Source: Bin87 sp034428455 (GTDB taxonomy: Bacteria > Chloroflexota > Dehalococcoidia > Lucifugimonadales > UBA3495). From it: a DNA stretch of 64,000 nt. The position numbers and the translations under genes were made by a program. Location: assembly GCA_034428455.1 (NCBI GenBank), contig DAOUHZ010000161.1, positions 3,963-67,962 on the forward strand, given 5' to 3'. Each line of letters begins with the position of its first letter. The stretch's first letter is position 1. Under the pieces are notes generated by a model, which made no database searches, was not told the origin of the DNA, and worked only from the letters and a program-made list of their open reading frames with translations. Positions 8,762-16,105 of this stretch are shown here, one piece after another.

Positions 8762-9052
8762 TGTGCGGCAGCGCGACACCCGCCGGCGTCTTGAGGCGCT
8801 CCCTCGTTGGGCGCTCTTTCCCATCGGACGGCGTAGATCCTGTAAATCACAAAATCTTGATCGTGACGTTCCTGCAACGCAAAGTGGGTACGCGTGAGCG
8901 CATTCACGTATTGACGAACCAGTAAAGATTAGCGTAAAACAATCAACTGCTCCCGGGCAAATTGCCTCCGGCGGCGAAGCAGACCGCGAGGCCGTTGAGG
9001 AAGTCCTTGCTCCGGCTGGCGGGATACCAAACTCACTAAAGGAACGATAATT
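8762..9052. other. Spacer with one dispersed repeat
   Basis: Nothing coding is seen between the two DUF5679-like genes. Positions 8879-8900 carry a copy of the short TGGGTACGCGTGAGCG repeat found between genes elsewhere in the window. Confidence 0.5.
8879..8900 (+). repeat. Dispersed repeat A, copy 1
   Basis: Core AAGTGGGTACGCGTGAGCG. It is nearly identical in inverted orientation at 12431-12451, with related copies at 13631, 14236, 24909 and 53967, all outside genes. Confidence 0.6.
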
Positions 9053-9253
9053 ATGGAATGGCCCCTGCAAGCCTACTCAGTCAAGCTCAAGCGGAAGGTC
9101 GACATCGCCGAGGACTCCATGGAGTTGGTCACGATGAAGAACGGCCGCCACGCCCTCAAGGGCGTAGCCGTTGAAGACCGGAGCATCAATGTGTTCCGCA
9201 TCCTCGGAAACGCCGAAGTTGACGAAGTGCGGGCGAAATTGGCTGGGAAGTAA
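9053..9253 (+). CDS. Cysteine-free DUF5679-like microprotein
   Basis: A 66-residue protein that aligns with the zinc-ribbon protein encoded at 8606. YSVKLKRK replaces YCVKCKAK, VTMKNGRHALKG matches VTMKNGRPATQA, and VFRILG matches KFRIG. All four zinc-ligand cysteines are gone (Ser9, Leu12, and no Cys in the second knuckle), so it cannot bind zinc in the usual way. About 14 extra C-terminal residues (AEVDEVRAKLAGK) could form a helix. AAAGGA precedes the ATG at a usable distance. Homology was judged by eye; expression and function are unknown. Confidence 0.65.
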   Translation: MEWPLQAYSVKLKRKVDIAEDSMELVTMKNGRHALKGVAVEDRSINVFRILGNAEVDEVRAKLAGK

Positions 9254-9291
9254 GGCTCCACTCTGCCGACATACCCCAACCTTCGCGACGT

Positions 9292-10704
9292 TTAACGAGC
9301 CAGCCAACGCAAGACGCGGCCGGTGACCCCGCCGGTTAACCCATCAAGGTAGGCATCCCAAGCCACCTGCTGGTTGCCGGTCGCCTGCGACGGATACGCC
9401 TGCATCGTTCTGGCGACGTCCACCATCTTTAGCCTGTTGTCGCTGGCCAGTGTCCACGCCTGCAGCGTTTCGGCCGCCCGTTGGCCGACCGCAGTGGCGC
9501 CCAACGGCTTGCCGTTGCCCCGGTGAACCACCTTGAGGAACCCCTCGGTGGCGTCCTCGGTCACCGCCCGGTCAACGCACGCCATCGGCAGCATCGACAC
9601 CCGCACCTTGTCGCCAAACCGCTGCCGGGCCTGTTCCTCCGTGTAGCCGGTGTGCGCCACTTCCGGGTCGGTGAAGGTCGCCCATGGCGGATGCTGCGGA
9701 CGTGCCCGTGAGCGTCCGGGCAACAGCATGTTCCGCACGGCCATCGCTCCCTGGAACCCGGCGTAGTGCGTAAACTGGTACCCGCCCGCGCAGTCGCCGG
9801 CCGCGTAGATGTGCTTCACGCGGGTCCGCAGGTAGTCGTCGATGGTTATCCCCCGCGGGCTATGCTCGACGCCGGCCCGCTCCAACCCCAGGCCGCCCAC
9901 CCTCGCCTGTCGCCCCACCGCCACCAACAGCGCATCGCCTTTGATCGTTCCCCCGCCGGCGTTGACCAGGACGCGATTCCCGTCGTCCATGCGTCTCACC
10001 GATTCCACCGGCGACGACAGCCATAAGTCGACCCCGTCCCGCCGCAACGCCTGGGCTATGGCCTGACTCGCCTCCGGTTCGTCGTTGGGCAGCACTCGGT
10101 CTATTGCCTCCACCAGGGTCACGCGAGAGCCCAGCCGCTGGCACGCCTGAGCCAATTCGCACCCAATGGGGCCGCCCCCGATCACGACCAGGCGGTCCGG
10201 CAGGGTTCGCAAGTCCCAGAACGTCTCGTAGGTCAGGTACGGCGTGTCTCCCAGCCCGGGGATCGGGGGTACGAATGGCGCCGCTCCCGTGCAGATCAGA
10301 AAGCGCCGCGCCGATACTTCCTGCTGGCCGACGGTCAACGTGCGGGTGTCCTGGAACTCAGCCCGCCCCTCCAGCACGTCAATCCCCTCCGCCCGCAGCG
10401 TCTCCGGCGACTCCTGGGCGTAGACATCCTTCACCGCGCTCTTCACCCGAAACATCACGGCGCCGAAATCCACCTGCTGATCCCTGGCGCTGATCCCATA
10501 CCGGTTCGCGTTCCGGACAGTGTGGGCAACTTTCGCTGCATGCAGCAACGCCTTGCTGGGAACGCATCCCGTCCAGGTGCAGTCGCCGCCCACCCGATTG
10601 GCCTCGATGAGCGCCACGCGCTTGCCCAGCCGCGAGGCGAACCGCGCCGCCGTCAGCCCGGCAGAGCCGGCTCCGATAACAACGATGTCATATTGGGCGG
10701 GCAT
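9292..10704 (-). CDS. FAD-dependent pyridine-nucleotide disulfide oxidoreductase, MerA-like
   Basis: The protein has 470 residues: FAD-binding GxGxxG (VVIGAGSAGLTAARFA), the redox-active pair GGDCTWTGCVPSK, NAD(P)H-binding VVIGGGPIGCELA, the second FAD motif IYAAGDC and the C-terminal dimerisation domain. The His-Glu pair of lipoamide dehydrogenase (HxHPTxxE) is absent; the segment reads MQAYPSQATGNQQ. There is no NmerA domain and no C-terminal Cys pair, so true mercuric reductase activity is unlikely. Best described as a mercuric-reductase-like disulfide reductase of unknown substrate. GGAGG lies upstream of the ATG. It runs in the same direction as, and 54 bp downstream of, the TRAP permease gene. 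Confidence 0.85.
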   Translation of the reverse strand: MPAQYDIVVIGAGSAGLTAARFASRLGKRVALIEANRVGGDCTWTGCVPSKALLHAAKVAHTVRNANRYGISARDQQVDFGAVMFRVKSAVKDVYAQESPETLRAEGIDVLEGRAEFQDTRTLTVGQQEVSARRFLICTGAAPFVPPIPGLGDTPYLTYETFWDLRTLPDRLVVIGGGPIGCELAQACQRLGSRVTLVEAIDRVLPNDEPEASQAIAQALRRDGVDLWLSSPVESVRRMDDGNRVLVNAGGGTIKGDALLVAVGRQARVGGLGLERAGVEHSPRGITIDDYLRTRVKHIYAAGDCAGGYQFTHYAGFQGAMAVRNMLLPGRSRARPQHPPWATFTDPEVAHTGYTEEQARQRFGDKVRVSMLPMACVDRAVTEDATEGFLKVVHRGNGKPLGATAVGQRAAETLQAWTLASDNRLKMVDVARTMQAYPSQATGNQQVAWDAYLDGLTGGVTGRVLRWLAR

Positions 10705-10758
10705 CTCGACGCGAACCTCCGGGGATTGCTTAACTATACGTCCCCGGATGGGGTCAGA

Positions 10759-12261
10759 TCAGCGCGGCCCCTTGATCTGGTCCGGCAGCCACAGCGCAAG
10801 GTCCGGGAACGCGATGATCAGCCCGATGACCACCGCCATGCAGGCCATGAACGGCAGCACCCCGATGTACACGTCGTTGATGGTGCCCGTTTGGGCCGGA
10901 CGGCCCGTTCCTTCCACTTCCTGTTGGGCCACGTCGTGCCGCGCTCCTTGCAGCACGTACAGGCTCAGTCCCTGCGGCGGGCTGATCTGCGCGGCCTCCA
11001 GCAGGATGATCATGATGATCCCGAACCACAGCAGATCCACCTCGGCGGCCCGCAGCACCGGGGAGATGATCGGCAGCGTCGTGAGCATCATGGAATACGC
11101 TTCCATGAACGTGCCCAGCAGCAGGTAGAACACCACCAGGAACAGCACCAGCTGCACCGTGGTCAGGTTGAAGCTGGCCACCCACTCCGCCATGGTGATG
11201 GATATCCGCAGGTAGGCGAAGGCGAACTGGAGCGTGAACGCCGCCATCAGGATGAACAGGATCATTGCCGAGGAGCGCGCCGCCGACGCGCACGCCTCCA
11301 GTGTCATCGTGCCCATGAACCGGCAGTAGTTGCGCAGGCTTTCGCCGTCAAACCGGTACTGTTCGCGCCAGCCCTCCAGTGTTCCCCGCACCTCCGGCGA
11401 CAGGCGGCCGGCGATGCCGCTCCGCAGCAGCAAAGCAGCGATGTCTCCGGCGAACAGCCGCACGAAGTTGTAGATGATCGCCAGGGCCAGCGCGCCGGCC
11501 ACGCCGAAACCAGCCGCTTCCGAGGGCGTTGCCCACCCCAGGTAGATGCTGCCCAGCACGATGAAGATCAGCGCCATCACCGGAACCATCAGCACCGTGA
11601 ACAACAGGCGTTCCGTCCAGCCCTCCCAGGTCCAGAACCGTCCCTGCTGCTGCCGGGGCGCGATGGCCGGCCAGATCACCGACGCCACGCCGATCATCAG
11701 CATGAACACCAGCGCCAGCAGTATCCCCGGGATGAAACCCGCCAGGAACAGCCGCCCGATGGACTCGCCCACGGTGAGCCCGTAGAGCACCAGCAGGATG
11801 CTCGGCGGAATCAGTATTCCCAGCGTTCCGCCGGCGGCCAGCGAGCCGACCACCAGCCGCTCCTGGTAGCCCTGCGCTCGGAAGGACGGCAGCGCCACCC
11901 GGCTCACCGTGGCGGCGGTGGCGATGCTGGAGCCGGCGCACGCGGCGAACACCGCGCAGGAGGCGATGTTGGTATGCATCAGCCCACCCGGAATGAAGTC
12001 CACCCAGCGGGACAGGGCTCGGTACATCAGGTCGGCGAACCCGCCCCGCAGCACGATCTCCCCCATCAGGATGAACAGCGGGATCGCCACCAGGTTGACG
12101 TTGGTGTTGGTCTCCCACGCCCGGTTGCCCATGATGTTCCAGACCGGGTTGTCCGAGAACAGGTTGAGCAGGATCAGCGCCAACGACCCCAGCGCCCCGG
12201 CCACATACATGCCGGCCAAGAACATGACCCCCATCAGGACAAATGCGACGGCGATGAGCAT
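10759..12261 (-). CDS. TRAP transporter large permease (DctM-like)
   Basis: A 500-residue, very hydrophobic protein with about 12 membrane segments. Hallmarks of the DctM family are IPLFILMGEIVLRGGFADLM, AACAGSSIATAATVSRVALP and LAAGGTLGILIPPSILLVLYG. It would import an organic acid or similar solute by sodium or proton symport together with a DctP binding protein and a DctQ small subunit. Neither is in the window. It is longer than the usual about 430 residues because of a hydrophilic insertion around residues 285-330 (segment LSPEVRGTLEGWREQYRFDG). No strong ribosome site precedes the ATG. Confidence 0.88.
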   Translation of the reverse strand: MLIAVAFVLMGVMFLAGMYVAGALGSLALILLNLFSDNPVWNIMGNRAWETNTNVNLVAIPLFILMGEIVLRGGFADLMYRALSRWVDFIPGGLMHTNIASCAVFAACAGSSIATAATVSRVALPSFRAQGYQERLVVGSLAAGGTLGILIPPSILLVLYGLTVGESIGRLFLAGFIPGILLALVFMLMIGVASVIWPAIAPRQQQGRFWTWEGWTERLLFTVLMVPVMALIFIVLGSIYLGWATPSEAAGFGVAGALALAIIYNFVRLFAGDIAALLLRSGIAGRLSPEVRGTLEGWREQYRFDGESLRNYCRFMGTMTLEACASAARSSAMILFILMAAFTLQFAFAYLRISITMAEWVASFNLTTVQLVLFLVVFYLLLGTFMEAYSMMLTTLPIISPVLRAAEVDLLWFGIIMIILLEAAQISPPQGLSLYVLQGARHDVAQQEVEGTGRPAQTGTINDVYIGVLPFMACMAVVIGLIIAFPDLALWLPDQIKGPR

Positions 12262-12430
12262 GGGTCGGTCCGATATGTCTCAGATCAGGGTCTCACGCGC
12301 ACAAAAAACCCCGTCGTGCGACCTGTTTACCGACCTGGCACGGAGCCGCCGGTAATGGCGCCGCGGCGACGAGGTGAAAGAACCCGCGCCATCTTATCCG
12401 ACGCTATGGGCACTGTCTACTGAGGCGACC

Positions 12431-12451
12431 CGCTCACGCGTACCCACTTGG
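12431..12451 (-). repeat. Dispersed repeat A, copy 2
   Basis: The minus strand reads CCAAGTGGGTACGCGTGAGCG, matching the copy at 8879 over at least 18 bases. Confidence 0.6.
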
Positions 12452-12495
12452 CCCAATCTGTCATACGACTTACGCGGTTGGATCCTTTTACATCC

Positions 12496-12597
12496 GTCAT
12501 TCCCGCGAAAGCGGGAATCCAGTGACCGAAATCGTTAACATTGTTCCGGGTTCGTTCATCCTGAAGCGTCTGGATTCCTGCTTGCGCAGGAATGACG
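12496..12597. repeat. Palindromic repeat C with GTCATTCC ends
   Basis: It begins GTCATTCCCGCGAAAGCGGG and ends with the inverted counterpart GCAGGAATGAC, each end being itself a small hairpin. Relatives lie at 34640, 42282 and 45865. Confidence 0.7.
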
Positions 12598-12627
12598 AGT
12601 TTATAATTTCAACTGCGTAACTCCTAT

Positions 12628-12719
12628 GTCATTGCGAGCGTAGCGTGGCAATCTCGTTGGGGCAACGCTCGTCGCTACGGCAACGAGATCGTCACGTCGC
12701 CGCGCTCCTCACGATGACA
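12628..12719. repeat. Palindromic repeat B with GTCATTGCGAG end
   Basis: A roughly 90-bp imperfect palindrome. GTCATTGCGAGCGTAGCG and GCAATCTCGTTG on the left mirror CAACGAGATCGTCACG and CACGATGAC on the right. A close second copy is at 13659-13749. Confidence 0.7.
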
Positions 12720-12789
12720 AACTGGCTTCGTGTGACAAACCCTGCGTCGTTCCGAGCGAAAGGACGAGCCCTCACCCAGGGATCTGTAG

Positions 12790-13512
12790 CTACGCTGGGC
12801 AGCAGACGGCCCTGCACCTGGACAGGCCATACCAGCATCTCAGGCAGAAGCAGACCAGCGCCGATCGGCGTTCGCGCCCATGCTCGTGCTCGTGCTCGTC
12901 CTCTTCGTGGTCGTGGTGCCCCGAGAGGTTCTCCATGCCTTCCTTGATAAAGAAGGGAATTAGCAGCAGCGCCCCGACCGGGTCGGCCCACCACCAGGAG
13001 AACAATACGTTGAGTCCCAGACCAACCAGTATCGCCAGGTCCTGGAGGTCGCAGAACAGGCTCTCCACCGCTTCGGCGCGCAGAGCGCGGGACTGCATGC
13101 GCGCGGCGATGCGCATCTTGGCCACGTAGAGAATACTCATCACCAAGGCGCTTGCCACCGCGATTCCGATGCCCGCTAGGCTCGGCTGAGGCTCCGGCAA
13201 CAATCCCGCCAGGCTGACCACCGAATGCAGCCCGACGTACCCCGCCAGGACAAGGAAGGTGATCCCGACCAACCGTTGCGCCCGACCTTCGGCCGCCTCG
13301 TTTTCGTGCTCTTCGCCCTCCTGCTTCAGTCGCCAAACCAGGACCGCGCCAGCGAAAAGCTCGATGATACTGTCCAGGCCGAAAGCGATCAGGGCCACGC
13401 TGCCCACCCGAGCGCCGGCCCAGAACGCAATTACAACCTCAACCAGGTTCCACGCCAGTCCTATCGTTACCAGGACGAGGGCAGTTCGGCGGAGGTGACC
13501 GGTTTCAAACAT
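12790..13512 (-). CDS. CDF/TMEM163-like cation transporter with His-rich tail
   Basis: A 240-residue membrane protein with about five predicted helices. GSVALIAFGLDSIIELFAGA carries the Asp/Glu pair typical of cation-diffusion-facilitator helix 2, and ESLFCDLQDLAILVG carries acidic residues in the later metal-site helix. A His/Glu-rich stretch (HHDHEEDEHEHEHG, about residues 200-213) fits metal binding. The last 25 residues are Cys-rich (five Cys), which could bind metal or reflect read-through into former non-coding DNA. It likely exports Zn(II) or a similar divalent ion. It is flanked on both sides by palindromic repeats. Confidence 0.75.
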   Translation of the reverse strand: MFETGHLRRTALVLVTIGLAWNLVEVVIAFWAGARVGSVALIAFGLDSIIELFAGAVLVWRLKQEGEEHENEAAEGRAQRLVGITFLVLAGYVGLHSVVSLAGLLPEPQPSLAGIGIAVASALVMSILYVAKMRIAARMQSRALRAEAVESLFCDLQDLAILVGLGLNVLFSWWWADPVGALLLIPFFIKEGMENLSGHHDHEEDEHEHEHGRERRSALVCFCLRCWYGLSRCRAVCCPA

Positions 13513-13630
13513 GTGGAGCGTTTTACCTCTTGATCAATTCGACCGGCCGGATCGCTAACTGCGTTTATTGACACCGCCGGTCTGGGTCCAGTGTAACAGG
13601 GAACAGGTAATTTGGCCCCACCTGCCACTC

Positions 13631-13650
13631 CGCGCGCGTACCCAGTTTCG
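13631..13650 (-). repeat. Dispersed repeat A, copy 3
   Basis: The minus strand reads CGAAACTGGGTACGCGCGCG. It lies 8 bp from repeat B, suggesting that A and B form one composite unit. Confidence 0.5.
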
Positions 13651-13658
13651 CCAGACCC

Positions 13659-13749
13659 GTCATTGCGAGCGAAGCGTGGCAATCTCGCTGCTGGAGGGGG
13701 CATTCTTCGGGTAACGAGATCGCCACGTCGCTACGCTCCCCCCGATGAC
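13659..13749. repeat. Palindromic repeat B, copy 2
   Basis: GTCATTGCGAGCGAAGCG with TGGCAATCTCG at the left and AACGAGATCGCCACGTCG with a GATGAC end at the right. It is strongly similar to 12628-12719 at both ends, while the central bases differ. Confidence 0.7.
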
Positions 13750-14235
13750 TAACTGGATATGCCTGAGTGACACCATCCTCTTGCATAATTCAGAACGTAT
13801 GCTCTATCATCAACTTGCAGGCGATCTATCCGTTTCCATTCGACCAGGTTCCCCGCATTCACGGCCACCCCTATCAGCATCCAAGTCGCTAACGGCCTGT
13901 GTGGCGGACTGTCTTCGGTCATATTAACCGGGGCAGTCTGCTCGGCCACCGCGCCCGCCACAGCGCGCCATGCCCGAGCCCCGGCCCGGTGTCCATGGAC
14001 AATGAGAGCAAAAACCCAAAGCGCAAATCCTCCGGCCGTAGGGCTGATAACCGCTGGGAACCTGGTCGCCACCCTCCAAATCGCCTGCACACCCTCAAAT
14101 CTTCGGAGGCTGCCCATAGCAACACGAACCTGAACCATCCTCGGCGGCAGCGGTCCATCGCCTGTGCCCTGCCGCCGTCACATCTGCAACTCAAGCGACG
14201 CCCTTGCTCCCAACTCCGTAACCCCTGCCACAAAC

Positions 14236-14251
14236 TGGGTGCGCGTCAGAT
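14236..14251 (+). repeat. Dispersed repeat A, degenerate copy
   Basis: AACTGGGTGCGCGTCAG matches the repeat A core with one change in GGTACGCGT. Confidence 0.4.
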
Positions 14252-14346
14252 GCCACGCCAAACGGAACCGAAACGGTTCCGCCGCTGACCACCCCCGGCC
14301 GGTCGAACCCCCGGGCCTGAACGCAGCGACGGAGGGGTGATGACGG

Positions 14347-15156
14347 CTAGATTCCGTAACCTCGAAACAGATCCCGGGCCGCCAGCTTGTCGTCCAGCGA
14401 TCCGAAGGCCATGGTGTAGTACCCGCGGTAGCCGGCGTCCTCCAGGCGGCGAAACGTGGCCGGAAAGTCGATGTTGCCCTGGCCGGGAAGGAGGTGCACC
14501 TCCACCTCGCCGGTGTTGTCGGCCAGCCGCACCTCTCCGATCCGCCCCACGTCGAGGGAGTCGATAAACCCATTGATGCCCTCGGGTACCAGGTTGGCGT
14601 GGTTCACCGTGAACGCCCACCCGAACCGGTCTGACGGAATGGCGTCGAAGAAGTACTGGCACTCCTCCACCGTGTGGCCCAGGTAATGGACCTCGGCGTT
14701 GTCCGGTTCCCAGTTCAAGTTTTCGAAGAACAGTGACACGCCGCTGCTTTCCGCATAATCCACTGCTCGCAGCAGCCGGTCCCGTGCGGCCTCCATGCGC
14801 GCGTCGATGGCCGAGCTGAAGTGCATCCCACCGTGCACCACCACGCCGTGCGCGGTGATGCGCCGGGCCAGGTCGATATTGCCGCGCAGATACGCGTCCA
14901 CCGCCTCCCCAACGTACGGCGCGAACTCCGCCACGTTCACGGAAGACGCCGTGTGCACCGTCACCGCTATCTCGTTCTGATCCATCACCGTGCGGACGGC
15001 CCGCAGGCGGTCGTCCGGCCAGTTGTCCACACGTTTGGCGCCCGTTTCGGCCGAGAAGTCGACGTAGTGAATGCCATGCTGGGCGGCGAAAGCCAGCGTG
15101 TCTTCCAGCGGCGTTGCCCCGCCGTCGTAGCCAATGCGATCAATGAAGTCCATCAT
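14347..15156 (-). CDS. Sugar-phosphate isomerase/epimerase-like TIM barrel
   Basis: A 269-residue protein of the AP-endonuclease-2 / xylose-isomerase-like barrel family. Visible ligand-type residues are His in TVHTASS, Glu in FFENLNWEPD, His in NHANLVPEG, Asp in RLADNTGE and the GQGNIDF segment near the C-terminus. Such enzymes isomerise or epimerise sugars or cyclitols with a divalent metal. The ATG at 15156 was chosen because GGAGGGA precedes it; the frame stays open further upstream without a ribosome site. It runs in the same direction as the alpha/beta hydrolase gene 87 bp away, so the two may be co-transcribed. Substrate unknown. Confidence 0.82.
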   Translation of the reverse strand: MMDFIDRIGYDGGATPLEDTLAFAAQHGIHYVDFSAETGAKRVDNWPDDRLRAVRTVMDQNEIAVTVHTASSVNVAEFAPYVGEAVDAYLRGNIDLARRITAHGVVVHGGMHFSSAIDARMEAARDRLLRAVDYAESSGVSLFFENLNWEPDNAEVHYLGHTVEECQYFFDAIPSDRFGWAFTVNHANLVPEGINGFIDSLDVGRIGEVRLADNTGEVEVHLLPGQGNIDFPATFRRLEDAGYRGYYTMAFGSLDDKLAARDLFRGYGI

Positions 15157-15243
15157 GCCGTCCCTCCGGTCCGATGCAACAGACCCGGTCATGCGGGACG
15201 GGCGCGACGCCAATCCCGTTTGGAGCCCTGTCCTCGTGGTCTA

Positions 15244-15954
15244 CTATTCAGCTGGTTCGACCTCCGGCAGATGCTCCGGTATCCAGGTGCGCAGCAGGTC
15301 GCCCAACTCTTCCCTGCACTCGTCCAGGCGATGCTCCGCGCCCTCATACAGCACCAGTTCCTTGGGCTCCTTGGCCCAGTCGTGGATGGCCACCGCGCAC
15401 GAGAAAGGCAGGCGCGTATCCGCCTTGCCGTGCACCACCAGCAGCGGTTTGGGCGCGATCATGCCCGCTCCCTGCGCCCCGTACGTCTGCGGCGACAGCG
15501 ACACCACGCCGGCGATGTTGTCGCTCACCGCCCCGGCCGCGATCACCACCGCGCCCCCGAAAGAGTGTCCCACCACGATGGGCGGTCCATGCCCGGTGGC
15601 ACGCAGGAAGTTGCAGCCGGCCACCAGGTCCAGGGCGCACTCCTGGATGTGGTTTGGATGCCGGTAGTCCATCCGCAAGGAGGTGATACCTTGCCCCGTC
15701 ATCTCTTCCGCTAGCTCGGCGTACAGCCCGCTGCCTGGGCCGCCGAAACCGCCCCGGGCTCCGCAGACCCAGACCACGGCCCGGGTGGTTTCCTCAGCGG
15801 CGTGCAGGATGGCCGGTATGTCGCCCCGGTTGGTGCAGATCATCAAACCCTGGCCAGCTTCGCCCTCGTGGGGCGGCCCGACCATCACCTTTTCGATCAT
15901 CATTCCGATGCGGTTTTCCGTCGGTTGCTGGCCGGAGCCGGGTTGCGTGGACAT
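15244..15954 (-). CDS. Alpha/beta hydrolase
   Basis: A 236-residue hydrolase. The nucleophile elbow is GHSFGGA, the acid is probably Asp in HGKADTRLP and the catalytic His lies in EGAEHRLDE. An oxyanion segment precedes (VVWVCGARGGFGGPGS). The size and the late LLVVHGKAD strand resemble dienelactone-hydrolase or acyl-transfer-type hydrolases. The start at 15954 has GGGAGAG upstream. It is the first gene of a possible two-gene unit with the epimerase-like barrel. It probably cleaves an ester or lactone; the substrate is not readable. Confidence 0.82.
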   Translation of the reverse strand: MSTQPGSGQQPTENRIGMMIEKVMVGPPHEGEAGQGLMICTNRGDIPAILHAAEETTRAVVWVCGARGGFGGPGSGLYAELAEEMTGQGITSLRMDYRHPNHIQECALDLVAGCNFLRATGHGPPIVVGHSFGGAVVIAAGAVSDNIAGVVSLSPQTYGAQGAGMIAPKPLLVVHGKADTRLPFSCAVAIHDWAKEPKELVLYEGAEHRLDECREELGDLLRTWIPEHLPEVEPAE

Positions 15955-16048
15955 GGCGTCTCTCCCGTGGGTCGATTGACCCGGCCAATATAACACCGCT
16001 GTCCATGTCGGTATCGGAAGTCTCATTTCCGGGCCGCAAGATCGCCCG

Positions 16049-16057
16049 TGCTATACT
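16049..16057 (+). promoter_or_regulatory. Extended -10 element before the FAD/Fe-S gene
   Basis: TGCTATACT followed by GCGCCGC, about 50 bp before the ATG at 16106. The same TGCTATACTGC word stands before the genes at 50718 and 57857. Confidence 0.5.
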
Positions 16058-16105
16058 GCGCCGCACTCAGGATCGGCACGCTTCGGAGCAACGGAGGAAC
16101 GATAG

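Larger units (their letters stand above)
12262..12789. other. Repeat-rich intergenic region
   Basis: No gene. Three kinds of dispersed repeat follow each other: A (12431-12451), C (12496-12597) and B (12628-12719). They fill most of the gap between the TRAP permease start and the CDF-like gene stop. Confidence 0.7.
13513..14346. other. Repeat-bearing intergenic region
   Basis: About 830 bp with no convincing gene. It contains repeat A at 13631-13650 directly followed by repeat B at 13659-13749, and a degenerate repeat A near 14236-14251. Confidence 0.6.

Noticed and set aside
9292..10704. Annotation as mercuric reductase proper
   Set aside because: Neither the N-terminal NmerA domain nor the C-terminal Cys pair needed for Hg(II) handling is present; only the general disulfide-reductase fold is supported.
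10522..12423. Plus-strand frame of 633 codons opposite the TRAP permease
   Set aside because: Extreme Arg/His/Gln content and full antisense position to a clear membrane protein; a composition artefact.
12496..12719. Clustered palindromes considered as a CRISPR remnant or a rho-independent terminator array
   Set aside because: No regular repeat-spacer pattern, and the elements recur as whole units elsewhere in the window.
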